A stretch of 64,000 bases of DNA, from positions 124,001-188,000 of the IMG/VR virus record IMGVR_UViG_3300032334_001433, one strand, 5' to 3'. Under the pieces are notes generated by a model. It did no database searches. It was given only the letters and a program-made list of their open reading frames with translations, and was not told where the DNA came from. The DNA is from a virus. Every line of letters begins with the position of its first letter. The first letter of the stretch is position 1. A program made the translations under genes and the position numbers. Positions 43,316 through 49,620 of this stretch are shown piece by piece.

Positions 43316-43375
43316 ATGAATAGTGACAAGAGTGATAAGATATACGGGACGTTAGCTCAGTTGGTAGAGCAGTAG
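43316..43375 (+). CDS. Possible 19-codon peptide overlapping tRNA-Lys
   Basis: A short ORF (MNSDKSDKIYGTLAQLVEQ) with an unusually strong SD, AAAAGGAG, at a good distance from the ATG. It reads 30 bases into tRNA-Lys before a TAG. It may be a decayed gene or a leader peptide. Low support for a product. Confidence 0.3.
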   Translation: MNSDKSDKIYGTLAQLVEQ

Positions 43376-43421
43376 ACTTTTAATCTATTGGCCATTGGTT
43401 CGAATCCAATACGTCCTACCA
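43346..43421 (+). tRNA. tRNA-Lys (TTT)
   Basis: Acceptor GGGACGT/ACGTCCT (one G-T pair), anticodon loop CTTTTAA, T-loop TTCGAAT, encoded CCA. Confidence 0.95.
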
Positions 43422-43436
43422 TAAAACTTTTTAGGT

Positions 43437-43509
43437 GTGGCCTTAGTGTTAGCGGTTAGCACCTCGGATTGTGATTCCGATAGGATGGATTCGAATTCCA
43501 TAGGCCACC
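43437..43509 (+). tRNA. tRNA-His (GTG)
   Basis: Acceptor GTGGCCT/AGGCCAC, anticodon loop TTGTGAT, C73. CCA is not encoded (CCT follows), unlike all other tRNAs here. The flanks AAAACTTTTTAGG (43423-43435) and CCTAAAAAGTTTT (43510-43522) extend the acceptor helix by 13 bp after a T/C mismatch. Confidence 0.92.
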
Positions 43510-43526
43510 CCTAAAAAGTTTTTATT

Positions 43527-43602
43527 GCCGCGGTAGCTCATCAGGTAGAGCAGCAGACTGAAAATCTGTGTGTGGATGGTTCGAGTCCATCTCGTGGCAC
43601 CA
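43527..43602 (+). tRNA. tRNA-Phe (GAA)
   Basis: Acceptor GCCGCGG/TCGTGGC, anticodon loop CTGAAAA, encoded CCA. Confidence 0.95.
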
Positions 43603-43616
43603 ATTTAGAAAAATAT

Positions 43617-43693
43617 GTCTCGGTAGCTCAATTAGGCAGAGCAGTGGCCTCCAAAGCCAAAGGTTGTAAGTTCGATTCTTACCCGGGATGCCA
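43617..43693 (+). tRNA. tRNA-Trp (CCA)
   Basis: Acceptor GTCTCGG/CCGGGAT, G73, anticodon loop CTCCAAA, encoded CCA. Confidence 0.95.
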
Positions 43694-43702
43694 AAGAATA
43701 AC

Positions 43703-43790
43703 GGAAGATTGGCAGAGTGGCCGATTGCATCAGTCTTGAAAACTGAAGGCTCGAAAGGGTCCGTGAGTTCGAATCTCACATCTTCCTCCA
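43703..43790 (+). tRNA. tRNA-Ser (TGA)
   Basis: Acceptor GGAAGAT/ATCTTCC, anticodon loop CTTGAAA, long variable arm, encoded CCA. Confidence 0.95.
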
Positions 43791-43795
43791 AATAA

Positions 43796-43885
43796 GGAGA
43801 GCGGGCAGGATGGTAATGCAGCAGATTGCTAATCTGTAGACTATAGTAATATGGTCACAGGGTTCGACTCCCTGGCTCTCCACCA
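43796..43885 (+). tRNA. tRNA-Ser (GCT)
   Basis: Acceptor GGAGAGC/GCTCTCC, anticodon loop TTGCTAA, long variable arm, encoded CCA. Confidence 0.93.
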
Positions 43886-43890
43886 ATTAA

Positions 43891-43925
43891 GGACAGATGC
43901 AAGCACTAGCTTGTTGAGTCCACCA
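43891..43925 (+). other. Mini tRNA-like hairpin ending in ACCA
   Basis: 35 nt between tRNA-Ser and tRNA-Arg folding as GGAC/GTCC and CAAGC/GCTTG with loop ACTA, then ACCA at the 3' end. It looks like an acceptor-arm relic of a deleted tRNA or a CCA-ended small RNA. Confidence 0.4.
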
Positions 43926-43930
43926 ATTTA

Positions 43931-44007
43931 CGGCCCTTAATTCAACTGGATAGAAAGCAAGTCTTCGAAACTTGAGGTTGGGAGTTCGAATCTCTCAGGG
44001 CCGGCCA
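43931..44007 (+). tRNA. tRNA-Arg (TCG)
   Basis: Acceptor CGGCCCT/AGGGCCG, G73, anticodon stem CAAGT/ACTTG with loop CTTCGAA, encoded CCA. Confidence 0.93.
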
Positions 44008-44014
44008 TATATAT

Positions 44015-44090
44015 GGTAACGTAGCATAGTGGCTAATGCACCACCTTCATACGGTGTTTATCGTCGGTTCGAGTCCGACCGTTACTACCA
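44015..44090 (+). tRNA. tRNA-Met (CAT), elongator-like
   Basis: Acceptor GGTAACG/CGTTACT similar to elongator tRNA-Met; anticodon stem CCACC/GGTGT with loop TTCATAC; encoded CCA. Elongator assignment is by resemblance. Confidence 0.88.
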
Positions 44091-44096
44091 AATAAT

Positions 44097-44170
44097 GCGG
44101 GTATGATGTAATGGTAGCTTATGACCTTGCCAAGGTTAATGTGAGAGTTCGATTCTCTCTACCCGCTCCA
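44097..44170 (+). tRNA. tRNA-Gly (GCC)
   Basis: Acceptor GCGGGTA/TACCCGC, anticodon loop TTGCCAA, encoded CCA. Last tRNA of the main cluster. Confidence 0.95.
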
Positions 44171-44191
44171 TGTTTTTAAATGAGGTGAATT

Positions 44192-44674
44192 ATGAGAAAG
44201 ATAAATATTGCTGAAGTAAAAGCTTTTATTGAAGCTCAAAGTCTAGAAACCAAAATTTACATTGGTGCGGATTCTGAAAGATATAAACGCGACGGTAAAT
44301 GGTATGCAGATTATACTCTCGCAATTGTAGTTCACATCGATGGACGACATGGTTGTAAGATTTTTGGTGAAGTACAAACTGAGATTGACTATGATTCTAA
44401 GGCTCAAAGGCCTTCGATGCGTCTAATGACAGAAGTGCACAAAGTTGCAGATTTGTATCACTTGATAGAAGATTGCATTGGAGAACGGGAAGTTGAAATC
44501 CATTTGGATATTAACCCTGATCTAAGGCATAACAGTTCTATAGTGATTCAACAAGCAGTTGGTTATATCAAAGGTACTTGTAATGTTGTACCAATGGTTA
44601 AGCCAAACGCATTTGCGGCTTCTTATTGTGCAGACCGTTTGAAGGAAATTTTAGCATATCAACAAGCAGCATAA
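44192..44674 (+). CDS. YkuK-like RNase H-fold protein (DUF458)
   Basis: A 160-aa protein. IYIGADSE near residue 22 (first catalytic-type Asp), then TLAIVVHIDGRHG, EIHLDINPD, and a C-terminal VPMVKPNAFAASYCADR fit the predicted RNase H-like YkuK/DUF458 family. The exact role is unknown; RNA or hybrid cleavage is possible. It follows the tRNA operon with SD GAGGTG. Confidence 0.7.
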   Translation: MRKINIAEVKAFIEAQSLETKIYIGADSERYKRDGKWYADYTLAIVVHIDGRHGCKIFGEVQTEIDYDSKAQRPSMRLMTEVHKVADLYHLIEDCIGEREVEIHLDINPDLRHNSSIVIQQAVGYIKGTCNVVPMVKPNAFAASYCADRLKEILAYQQAA

Positions 44675-44685
44675 TTGGGGGCACT

Positions 44686-45285
44686 ATGAATATCAGCGAA
44701 GAAGACGCATGGCTTAATTGCGAATTAAATGATCTTTGGTTATTTGATAAATTAATTTTATCTCGCAAATTGGGATACGTCTGCGGACCTGCAGGTGTAC
44801 CTGTTCCGAAACCTGGTAATTACATAGTGCGTCCGGTTACTAATATAATTGGTATGGGTAAAGGTGCTTCTTTTAAATACATCGAGCACGATACTACAGA
44901 TTTGCCTGCAGGTTCTTTCTGGTGCGAAATATTTGAAGGTCGGCACATTAGTGTTGATTACATTTATGGCGCGCCAGTACTTGCAGTTGAGGGATTTAGA
45001 AATCCCGGCGATCCTTTATGGAAATTCTCAAAGTGGCAGAAGTGTGCCGATACCCTTTATATGCCTATAGAACTTTCCGTACTACGTAAGTTTGATTATG
45101 CTAATATAGAGTTCATAGGTAAAAAAGTCATCGAAGTACATCTAAGAGGAAATCCAGATTTTGTCCATGGCAACGCTGTGGCAATTCCTGTTTGGAACGA
45201 TGACGATGTTGACCAACCAGTATCCGACGAATTAAGATATATAGATGCCCCCGACTATATGAGGAAAGGCTTCTTAATAGATTAA
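44686..45285 (+). CDS. Conserved phage hypothetical protein
   Basis: A 199-aa protein; ATG 44686 with GGGGG upstream is preferred to an earlier in-frame start inside the previous gene. The VPVPKPGNYIVRPVTNIIGMG segment is faintly ATP-grasp-like, but the rest gives no support. I do not recognise it. Confidence 0.55.
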   Translation: MNISEEDAWLNCELNDLWLFDKLILSRKLGYVCGPAGVPVPKPGNYIVRPVTNIIGMGKGASFKYIEHDTTDLPAGSFWCEIFEGRHISVDYIYGAPVLAVEGFRNPGDPLWKFSKWQKCADTLYMPIELSVLRKFDYANIEFIGKKVIEVHLRGNPDFVHGNAVAIPVWNDDDVDQPVSDELRYIDAPDYMRKGFLID

Positions 45286-45324
45286 ATATATTTTCAGTAG
45301 ATGAAAAAATTTGTTGGTTTTTTG

Positions 45325-45332
45325 TATAAATA
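45325..45332 (+). promoter_or_regulatory. T4-type late promoter
   Basis: Exact TATAAATA, 38 bp before the GNAT gene. A TATAAT (45337-45342) follows without a clear -35. Confidence 0.6.
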
Positions 45333-45370
45333 AATGTATAATGTAAAATCTATTTTTCAGGTGCAAAATT

Positions 45371-45802
45371 ATGCTATATAAGCCGACAGAGTTGTCTGAT
45401 CCAATATTGAATCTAATTAAGGACGATCCTGTCCGCCCTGAGATACCTGTAGAATTTAGAATCTCTGAAAACAGAGAAGTGCTTGTTTTATTAAAAGACA
45501 ATAAACCTCAAGCAGTAGTATGCGTTGCATATATGGATGACATTCCAAGTTCATGCATTGAATTACTAAAACCATCCTCAGAACCATCTACAGTAATCTT
45601 CTATACAATTTGGAGTTACATTCCTGGCGCTGGACGTGATTTGATTTTCAAAGCAAGAGACGAAATAATCAGCACAAAACCACACATCAAACGATTTGTT
45701 ACGTTGAGTCCAACGACAGAAATGGCTCGTAGATTCCACCTCAAGAACGGGGCAAAGGAATTTCGGAAGAATTTGGACACAATTAATTACGAATATGCTT
45801 GA
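45371..45802 (+). CDS. GNAT-family acetyltransferase-like protein
   Basis: A 143-aa protein. IPGAGRDLIFKARDEI resembles the acetyl-CoA loop and helix of GNAT enzymes, and TEMARRFHLKNGAKEF the C-terminal GNAT strand-helix. Similar short proteins are conserved in T4-like marine phages. It ends with GCT TGA inside the next promoter. Confidence 0.6.
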   Translation: MLYKPTELSDPILNLIKDDPVRPEIPVEFRISENREVLVLLKDNKPQAVVCVAYMDDIPSSCIELLKPSSEPSTVIFYTIWSYIPGAGRDLIFKARDEIISTKPHIKRFVTLSPTTEMARRFHLKNGAKEFRKNLDTINYEYA

Positions 45803-45827
45803 CAGATAGTCAAAAAGATGTTATAAT
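45799..45827 (+). promoter_or_regulatory. Early promoter overlapping the upstream stop codon
   Basis: TTGACA (45799-45804), 17 bp, TATAAT (45822-45827) with TGT before it. The TGA stop 45800-45802 is inside the -35. Leader to the MazG-like gene is short (SD AAGGTG). Confidence 0.9.
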
Positions 45828-45846
45828 ATGTTTTTAAGGTGATAGT

Positions 45847-46122
45847 ATGAACGAACAAACAATGGAAACACTTCGAATTCTACAAGAAGAATGCGCTGAA
45901 GTAATCCAAGCAATCAGTAAAGTATTTCGGTTTGGTCTAGAAGCGACACATCCAGATACGCCAAATCAAACAAATCTTTATCGTCTACAGGAAGAACTTG
46001 GAGATCTATTGGCAATGATTGAATTGCTAGATAAACAAGGTGTAGTTGATAGTAATATTTTATTGCAGTGCAAATTAGACAAATTCATTAAGTTGAAAAA
46101 ATGGTCTAATATTGACACTTAA
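45847..46122 (+). CDS. mazG: MazG-like nucleotide pyrophosphohydrolase
   Basis: A 91-aa all-alpha NTP pyrophosphatase-like protein with EECAEV (14-19) and EELGD (50-54), the metal-binding E-x-x-E ... E-x-x-D pattern. Phage MazG homologues are thought to act on dNTPs or (p)ppGpp-related pools. A tRNA-Leu follows 7 bp later. Confidence 0.85.
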   Translation: MNEQTMETLRILQEECAEVIQAISKVFRFGLEATHPDTPNQTNLYRLQEELGDLLAMIELLDKQGVVDSNILLQCKLDKFIKLKKWSNIDT

Positions 46123-46129
46123 ATTATTT

Positions 46130-46212
46130 GCCCGAGTGGTGGAATGGTAGACACAGGAGACTTAAAATCTCCCGCCTAGTGCGTGCTGGTTCGAGTCCGG
46201 TCTCGGGTACCA
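46130..46212 (+). tRNA. tRNA-Leu (TAA)
   Basis: Acceptor GCCCGAG/TCTCGGGT region, anticodon stem GGAGA/TCTCC with loop CTTAAAA, variable arm, encoded CCA. Confidence 0.95.
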
Positions 46213-46233
46213 ATTTTTATTATAGGAGTTAGT

Positions 46234-46683
46234 ATGTCAGTTACAATTAAAAACTTAGAAAGTGCTTTGGCGGGCGAAAGCCAAGCACACGTTAAGTATC
46301 GGTATTTCGCAAAGATTGCCCGAGCAGAGGGATACGAAGAAATCGCCAAACACTTTGAGCATACAGCAGACCAAGAATTGCTACACGCTTGGGGTCACTT
46401 GGAATTGTTGATCGGTAAACCGTCAACTAAAGAATGTTTGGAAAAAGCCATTGAAGGCGAAACATACGAATTCACAGTGATGTATCCAGAGTTTAAGACT
46501 CAGGCAATACTTGAAGGTGCAACACCTGCTGTTTATATTGCAGAAGAACAGATTCAAGAATCTAAAGAACACGCTGAACAATTCAAAGAAGTATTAGCAA
46601 AAGCACAGAAACGATTTGCAGCATTGACTAACGTTGAGAAACGTCATGCCGCAGCATATCAACAAAAATTGGAGGCACTATAA
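46234..46683 (+). CDS. Rubrerythrin-like diiron protein
   Basis: A 149-aa ferritin-like protein: ESQAHVKYRYFAKIA near residue 13, EHTADQELLHAWGH, and a second E-x-x-Y / E-x-x-E-H set (ETYEF, EEQIQESKEHAEQF) give the diiron ligands of rubrerythrin. It lacks the C-terminal rubredoxin domain; that is encoded by the next ORF. Role: peroxide reduction in the cytoplasm. ATG 46234 with SD AGGAG is chosen over an upstream in-frame start. Confidence 0.88.
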   Translation: MSVTIKNLESALAGESQAHVKYRYFAKIARAEGYEEIAKHFEHTADQELLHAWGHLELLIGKPSTKECLEKAIEGETYEFTVMYPEFKTQAILEGATPAVYIAEEQIQESKEHAEQFKEVLAKAQKRFAALTNVEKRHAAAYQQKLEAL

Positions 46684-46817
46684 TGGAACACGTTTGTGTA
46701 GTGTGTGGCCATGTCCACGATGAAACTGTAGAAGGTAAATGGGAACAGCTTCCCGACGATCATGTCTGCCCTGAGTGCGGATGTGGTAAAGAAGACTACG
46801 AAAACGTAGCCAATTAA
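46683..46817 (+). CDS. Rubredoxin
   Basis: A 44-aa protein with CVVCGH (5-10) and CPECGCGK (29-36), the two C-x-x-C-G iron ligands of rubredoxin, and LPDDHVCP between. It starts on the last base of the rubrerythrin stop (TAATG), so the two are coupled and probably supply electrons to each other as in fused rubrerythrin. Confidence 0.88.
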   Translation: MEHVCVVCGHVHDETVEGKWEQLPDDHVCPECGCGKEDYENVAN

Positions 46818-46823
46818 AATTTT

Positions 46824-46898
46824 GCCTAGGTAGCTTAATGGTAAAGCAGGCGACTCATAATCGCTTGAGTGGGAGTTCAATTCTCTCTCTAGGCACCA
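46824..46898 (+). tRNA. tRNA (CAT), Ile2-like
   Basis: Acceptor GCCTAGG/TCTAGGC, anticodon stem GGCGA/TCGCT with loop CTCATAA, encoded CCA. The anticodon arm GCAGGCGACTCATAATCGCT is the same as in bacterial tRNA-Ile2, which reads ATA after lysidine modification; so an Ile identity is likely but needs a modification enzyme. Confidence 0.88.
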
Positions 46899-46913
46899 AC
46901 AACAAAGGAAAAT

Positions 46914-47129
46914 ATGACAGCACGATATACGTCAGAAGAAGCAACCAATATGATTGGTAATAGATACAATTTAGTTCTTATTGCATCTATTCGAGCAAGA
47001 GAACTTAAACGTGGACATAAGCCAAAGATTATATCTGAAGATGGCGCAATTGTAACTGCTCTAAATGAGATTGAGCAAGGTCATATTGGTATAGAATATT
47101 TACAAAAGGTCAAAAAGCCTGGTAAATAA
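46914..47129 (+). CDS. rpoZ: RNA polymerase omega-subunit (RpoZ) homologue
   Basis: A 71-aa protein. NRYNLVLIASIRARELKRG (about 17-35) followed by VTALNEIEQGHIG (48-60) matches the conserved core of bacterial omega (NRFDLVLVAARRAR ... ALREIEEG). Omega helps assembly and stability of RNA polymerase and, in bacteria, ppGpp sensing. The C-terminal tail of host omega is absent. SD AAAGGA. A phage copy could replace the host subunit in phage-modified polymerase. Confidence 0.85.
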   Translation: MTARYTSEEATNMIGNRYNLVLIASIRARELKRGHKPKIISEDGAIVTALNEIEQGHIGIEYLQKVKKPGK

Positions 47130-47132
47130 TGC

Positions 47133-47161
47133 TTGACAGAAATTCATTTTTCTGTTATAAT
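47133..47161 (+). promoter_or_regulatory. Early promoter before the HTH gene
   Basis: TTGACA (47133-47138), 17 bp, TATAAT (47156-47161) with TGT. The predicted +1 is near 47168. Confidence 0.92.
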
Positions 47162-47168
47162 AGCAAGA

Positions 47169-47198
47169 TACAGTAACGAATCAACCGCCGTTACTGTA
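47169..47198 (+). repeat. Perfect inverted repeat at the transcript start
   Basis: TACAGTAACG (47169-47178) and CGTTACTGTA (47189-47198), 10-bp arms, 10-nt spacer. It could be a 5' mRNA stem or an operator for the downstream HTH protein. Confidence 0.75.
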
Positions 47199-47237
47199 AA
47201 ATTTTTGAAGCGGTTATTTTGTTTAATGGAGATATAT

Positions 47238-47480
47238 ATGCTTAAATCGCGTATTTTGAATGTACTTAAGTCTGGGCGTCAATTCACCCCAGCACAATTG
47301 GCTGGTTTGACACAAAGCAAAGAGGATAGCGTACGTCCTCGTATTAGCGAACTTCGCGCCGAAGGTTATGCTGTTTATACTAACACCACAAAGAACGGTA
47401 AGCAAGCATACCGTCTTGGCACACCTTCACGTGCAATGGTAGCAGCAGCTTACGCAGCACAAGGCAACGCAGCATTCTAA
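47238..47480 (+). CDS. Winged-helix HTH protein
   Basis: An 80-aa protein; ATG 47238 with SD GGAGA is used, since the upstream in-frame ATG lies at the promoter. RILNVLKSGRQFTPAQLAGL, RPRISELRAEGY and a wing (TNTTKNGKQAYRLG) fit a small wHTH domain of a phage regulator. It may bind the inverted repeat in its own leader. The C-terminus is Ala-rich. Confidence 0.75.
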   Translation: MLKSRILNVLKSGRQFTPAQLAGLTQSKEDSVRPRISELRAEGYAVYTNTTKNGKQAYRLGTPSRAMVAAAYAAQGNAAF

Positions 47481-47525
47481 ATTAATTTAGAACGAACACT
47501 TCTGCCCGTTTTTTATAGACAAAGT

Positions 47526-47556
47526 GTTTCCGTAAGGCGTAAGCGGAATTTTTAGG
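47526..47556 (+). terminator. Weak terminator-like stem
   Basis: TTCCG/CGGAA with an 11-nt loop followed by TTTTT, between the HTH gene and 47565. The stem is short. Confidence 0.4.
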
Positions 47557-47564
47557 ATTATATT

Positions 47565-47858
47565 ATGGCTTTATATCTAGTTGAAACCGTTACAATGTTC
47601 CGTCACTATTACGTAGTTGACGCTAAAGAAGCTGACCACGCTGGCGACACAGTTGCTATGCAAGAAGCTGAAGAATTTGACCAACAATATCTTGGTGAAA
47701 CGATTGTTTCTACACGAGAAATTACTAAGAAAGAATTTTTTCAGATGGCAGATACCGCTACCAACGGTCATCTGGGCGAAAACAATATCTGCAAAGTAGA
47801 TTATGCTTCGCAAGAACGTCCAAATTATTCTTCAAACGTAGAAGGCATTGGTATCTAA
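47565..47858 (+). CDS. Conserved phage hypothetical protein
   Basis: A 97-aa protein (start [20 protein letters not shown]) with a beta-rich N-terminus and polar C-terminus. Proteins of this pattern are common in T4-like marine phages; no function known. Confidence 0.55.
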   Translation: MALYLVETVTMFRHYYVVDAKEADHAGDTVAMQEAEEFDQQYLGETIVSTREITKKEFFQMADTATNGHLGENNICKVDYASQERPNYSSNVEGIGI

Positions 47859-47859
47859 T

Positions 47860-48426
47860 ATGGTATACAATTTTGAAGATGCAGCGCTTCGCAAACAAGC
47901 AAAGCGTTTGCATCTAATCCGTCGCATTGATGCACGTCCATTGACTGCAGAAGAAACTGAGATGGTTAATTCCTTTGGTAAGTGGGATTATCAAAAGAAG
48001 AAAAAAGAATTAACCCCAGAGCAAAAAGAAAAGTTGCGAATTAAAACTCGCGCTGCAAATAGAGCAAAGAAAGCTTCCCCTGAAAAATTTGGTGTAACCG
48101 AATATACTGCTCTTAAGAATCGAGTTGCTGCTCATGAAAAGAAAGGTCGTAAGATGTTATTCAATCTTACTCCCGAGTATATTCAAAGTAAATTCAACGC
48201 ATGCGAAGGTAAATGTGCTATTACTAAAATTCCATTCAAGATGGAATTGGGAACAAAGGGAAACCGAAACCCTTTTCGACCTAGTGTAGATCGTATCAAT
48301 TCAAAGAAAGGATACGTCAAAGGCAATATACAGATTATTCTAGCTGTTGTCAATACCATGAAAATGGACTACACAGACGATGTTTTACACCCAGTAATAG
48401 AAGCCTGGTATAAAAATATCAAATAA
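47860..48426 (+). CDS. HNH-type endonuclease-like protein
   Basis: A 188-aa protein. The N-terminal about 80 residues are Lys-rich. The C-terminal half contains CAITKIPFK, then [25 protein letters not shown], the pattern of phage HNH-like nucleases (PSIDRID-x-x-KGY-x-x-x-N). ATG 47860 follows the previous stop by one base. It may be a homing-type endonuclease or a repair nuclease. Confidence 0.6.
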   Translation: MVYNFEDAALRKQAKRLHLIRRIDARPLTAEETEMVNSFGKWDYQKKKKELTPEQKEKLRIKTRAANRAKKASPEKFGVTEYTALKNRVAAHEKKGRKMLFNLTPEYIQSKFNACEGKCAITKIPFKMELGTKGNRNPFRPSVDRINSKKGYVKGNIQIILAVVNTMKMDYTDDVLHPVIEAWYKNIK

Positions 48427-48432
48427 TCCTAC

Positions 48433-48458
48433 AAACCGGCGAGCAATTCGCCGGTTTT
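48433..48458 (+). terminator. Rho-independent terminator
   Basis: A 10-bp stem AAACCGGCGA/TCGCCGGTTT (48433-48442, 48448-48457), loop GCAAT, T-rich 3' side. Confidence 0.9.
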
Positions 48459-48484
48459 CTACGTGTTTCGTAAATTTGATTTAA

Positions 48485-48492
48485 TATAAATA
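48485..48492 (+). promoter_or_regulatory. T4-type late promoter for the head/virion block
   Basis: Exact TATAAATA, 33 bp before the gene at 48526. Confidence 0.75.
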
Positions 48493-48525
48493 ATATTAGT
48501 ATCAATTCATTTAAATGGAAGAAAC

Positions 48526-49620
48526 ATGAAACAATTCAAAGAACTTAGAGAATCCGCTGCAATCGTCGCAAAAACATTAGCAGAAGAATTAGAAATTCTC
48601 GAGGAAGCCGCAGGGTCTACTGCAGCACATATGGGCCCAGCATTTGAAACGAGTTTCATGCAACACGCCCATCCAAATAAAGAACATCCTCCAAAATTTT
48701 CCAATGAGGAAAATATGTCTCCCGCGGAAGCACATACACATCATCACGGAAATCTAACACCGGAACATAGTGCACATATTCATGCCGGTGCAGAACAAAC
48801 TTATGCTGCAGTTCACAAACACTTAGAACAGCATCATGGCATAGGTAAAAATGAAACATTGCACGCAACTTGGACATCTAGACCAGGGCAACTATCAAAA
48901 GTATCGGGGCATGCTGGAGATAAAAATAATCCAGGCGACGCGTTATTAAGTACATCAAAAGGTAAGCATTTTGCTATTAGTTTGAAGGTAGGCGAAAAGC
49001 CTGGTTTAAGATCTCCTGGTCTTAAAGACTTAAACAAAATGGCAAAGATTCCCGAGCATCACGCCGCAGAATCTCAGCGTAATATTGATACACATAAAGA
49101 ACATCTAGTTGCAATGACAAACAGAGGTTCTGGTAAAAGCAAATTAATTACTGGATCGAATCAAAACGAACGCAATACTCAATTTAGGGCTTTAGAAAAA
49201 AGTCCTCAGCATGCGGATAGAGTTGCAAAAGTTAAAAAAGCTAGCTCGGATTTTAGATCTGGTTTAGCATCTCATTATGCAACACACTTTAATAATCTAA
49301 GCCATGAAGATAAAGCTCATGCAGTTAAGAGATTAATGAATGCAGAAGAGACTCCAACGCCGGTAATCAAAGCACATTATGATACTAAGAAGAACAAGGT
49401 AAATATTTCAAGTCCGCACGAAGAATTTAATACAATGCATTCTAAAGTAAAGCATTATAACTTCTCAAGTAAGGGAACATATATGCACGTTCATGCTGAG
49501 GATCAAAGTGGTAAACAACATCATATTGCTAAGATCTCTTTTAAAGATAAAAGTTCTCCGATGACAAATATTGTCGGTGCAGTATCACATGGTAAAGATT
49601 ATGAAAAGTTGGCAAAATGA
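48526..49620 (+). CDS. Head-content/virion-type protein with CTS-like N-terminus
   Basis: A 364-aa His-rich protein starting MKQFKELRESAA, similar to the capsid-targeting N-termini of T4 internal head proteins. Residues 14-28 are Glu-rich helix; the rest is low in motifs, with many His and Lys. Late promoter upstream and ATGA overlap downstream place it in a late operon. Function unknown; enzyme not recognised. Confidence 0.55.
   Translation: MKQFKELRESAAIVAKTLAEELEILEEAAGSTAAHMGPAFETSFMQHAHPNKEHPPKFSNEENMSPAEAHTHHHGNLTPEHSAHIHAGAEQTYAAVHKHLEQHHGIGKNETLHATWTSRPGQLSKVSGHAGDKNNPGDALLSTSKGKHFAISLKVGEKPGLRSPGLKDLNKMAKIPEHHAAESQRNIDTHKEHLVAMTNRGSGKSKLITGSNQNERNTQFRALEKSPQHADRVAKVKKASSDFRSGLASHYATHFNNLSHEDKAHAVKRLMNAEETPTPVIKAHYDTKKNKVNISSPHEEFNTMHSKVKHYNFSSKGTYMHVHAEDQSGKQHHIAKISFKDKSSPMTNIVGAVSHGKDYEKLAK

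Noticed and set aside
42225-43791. ORFs of 60-121 aa on both strands across the tRNA cluster (for example 42394-42759 minus and 42225-42530 plus)
   Set aside because: They consist of tRNA gene sequence read through; peptides such as GLEPPTF are the known artefact of translating tRNA arrays.
47133-47237. Longer start of the HTH protein at 47133
   Set aside because: That ATG lies within the promoter; the extra residues look random, and ATG 47238 has an SD.
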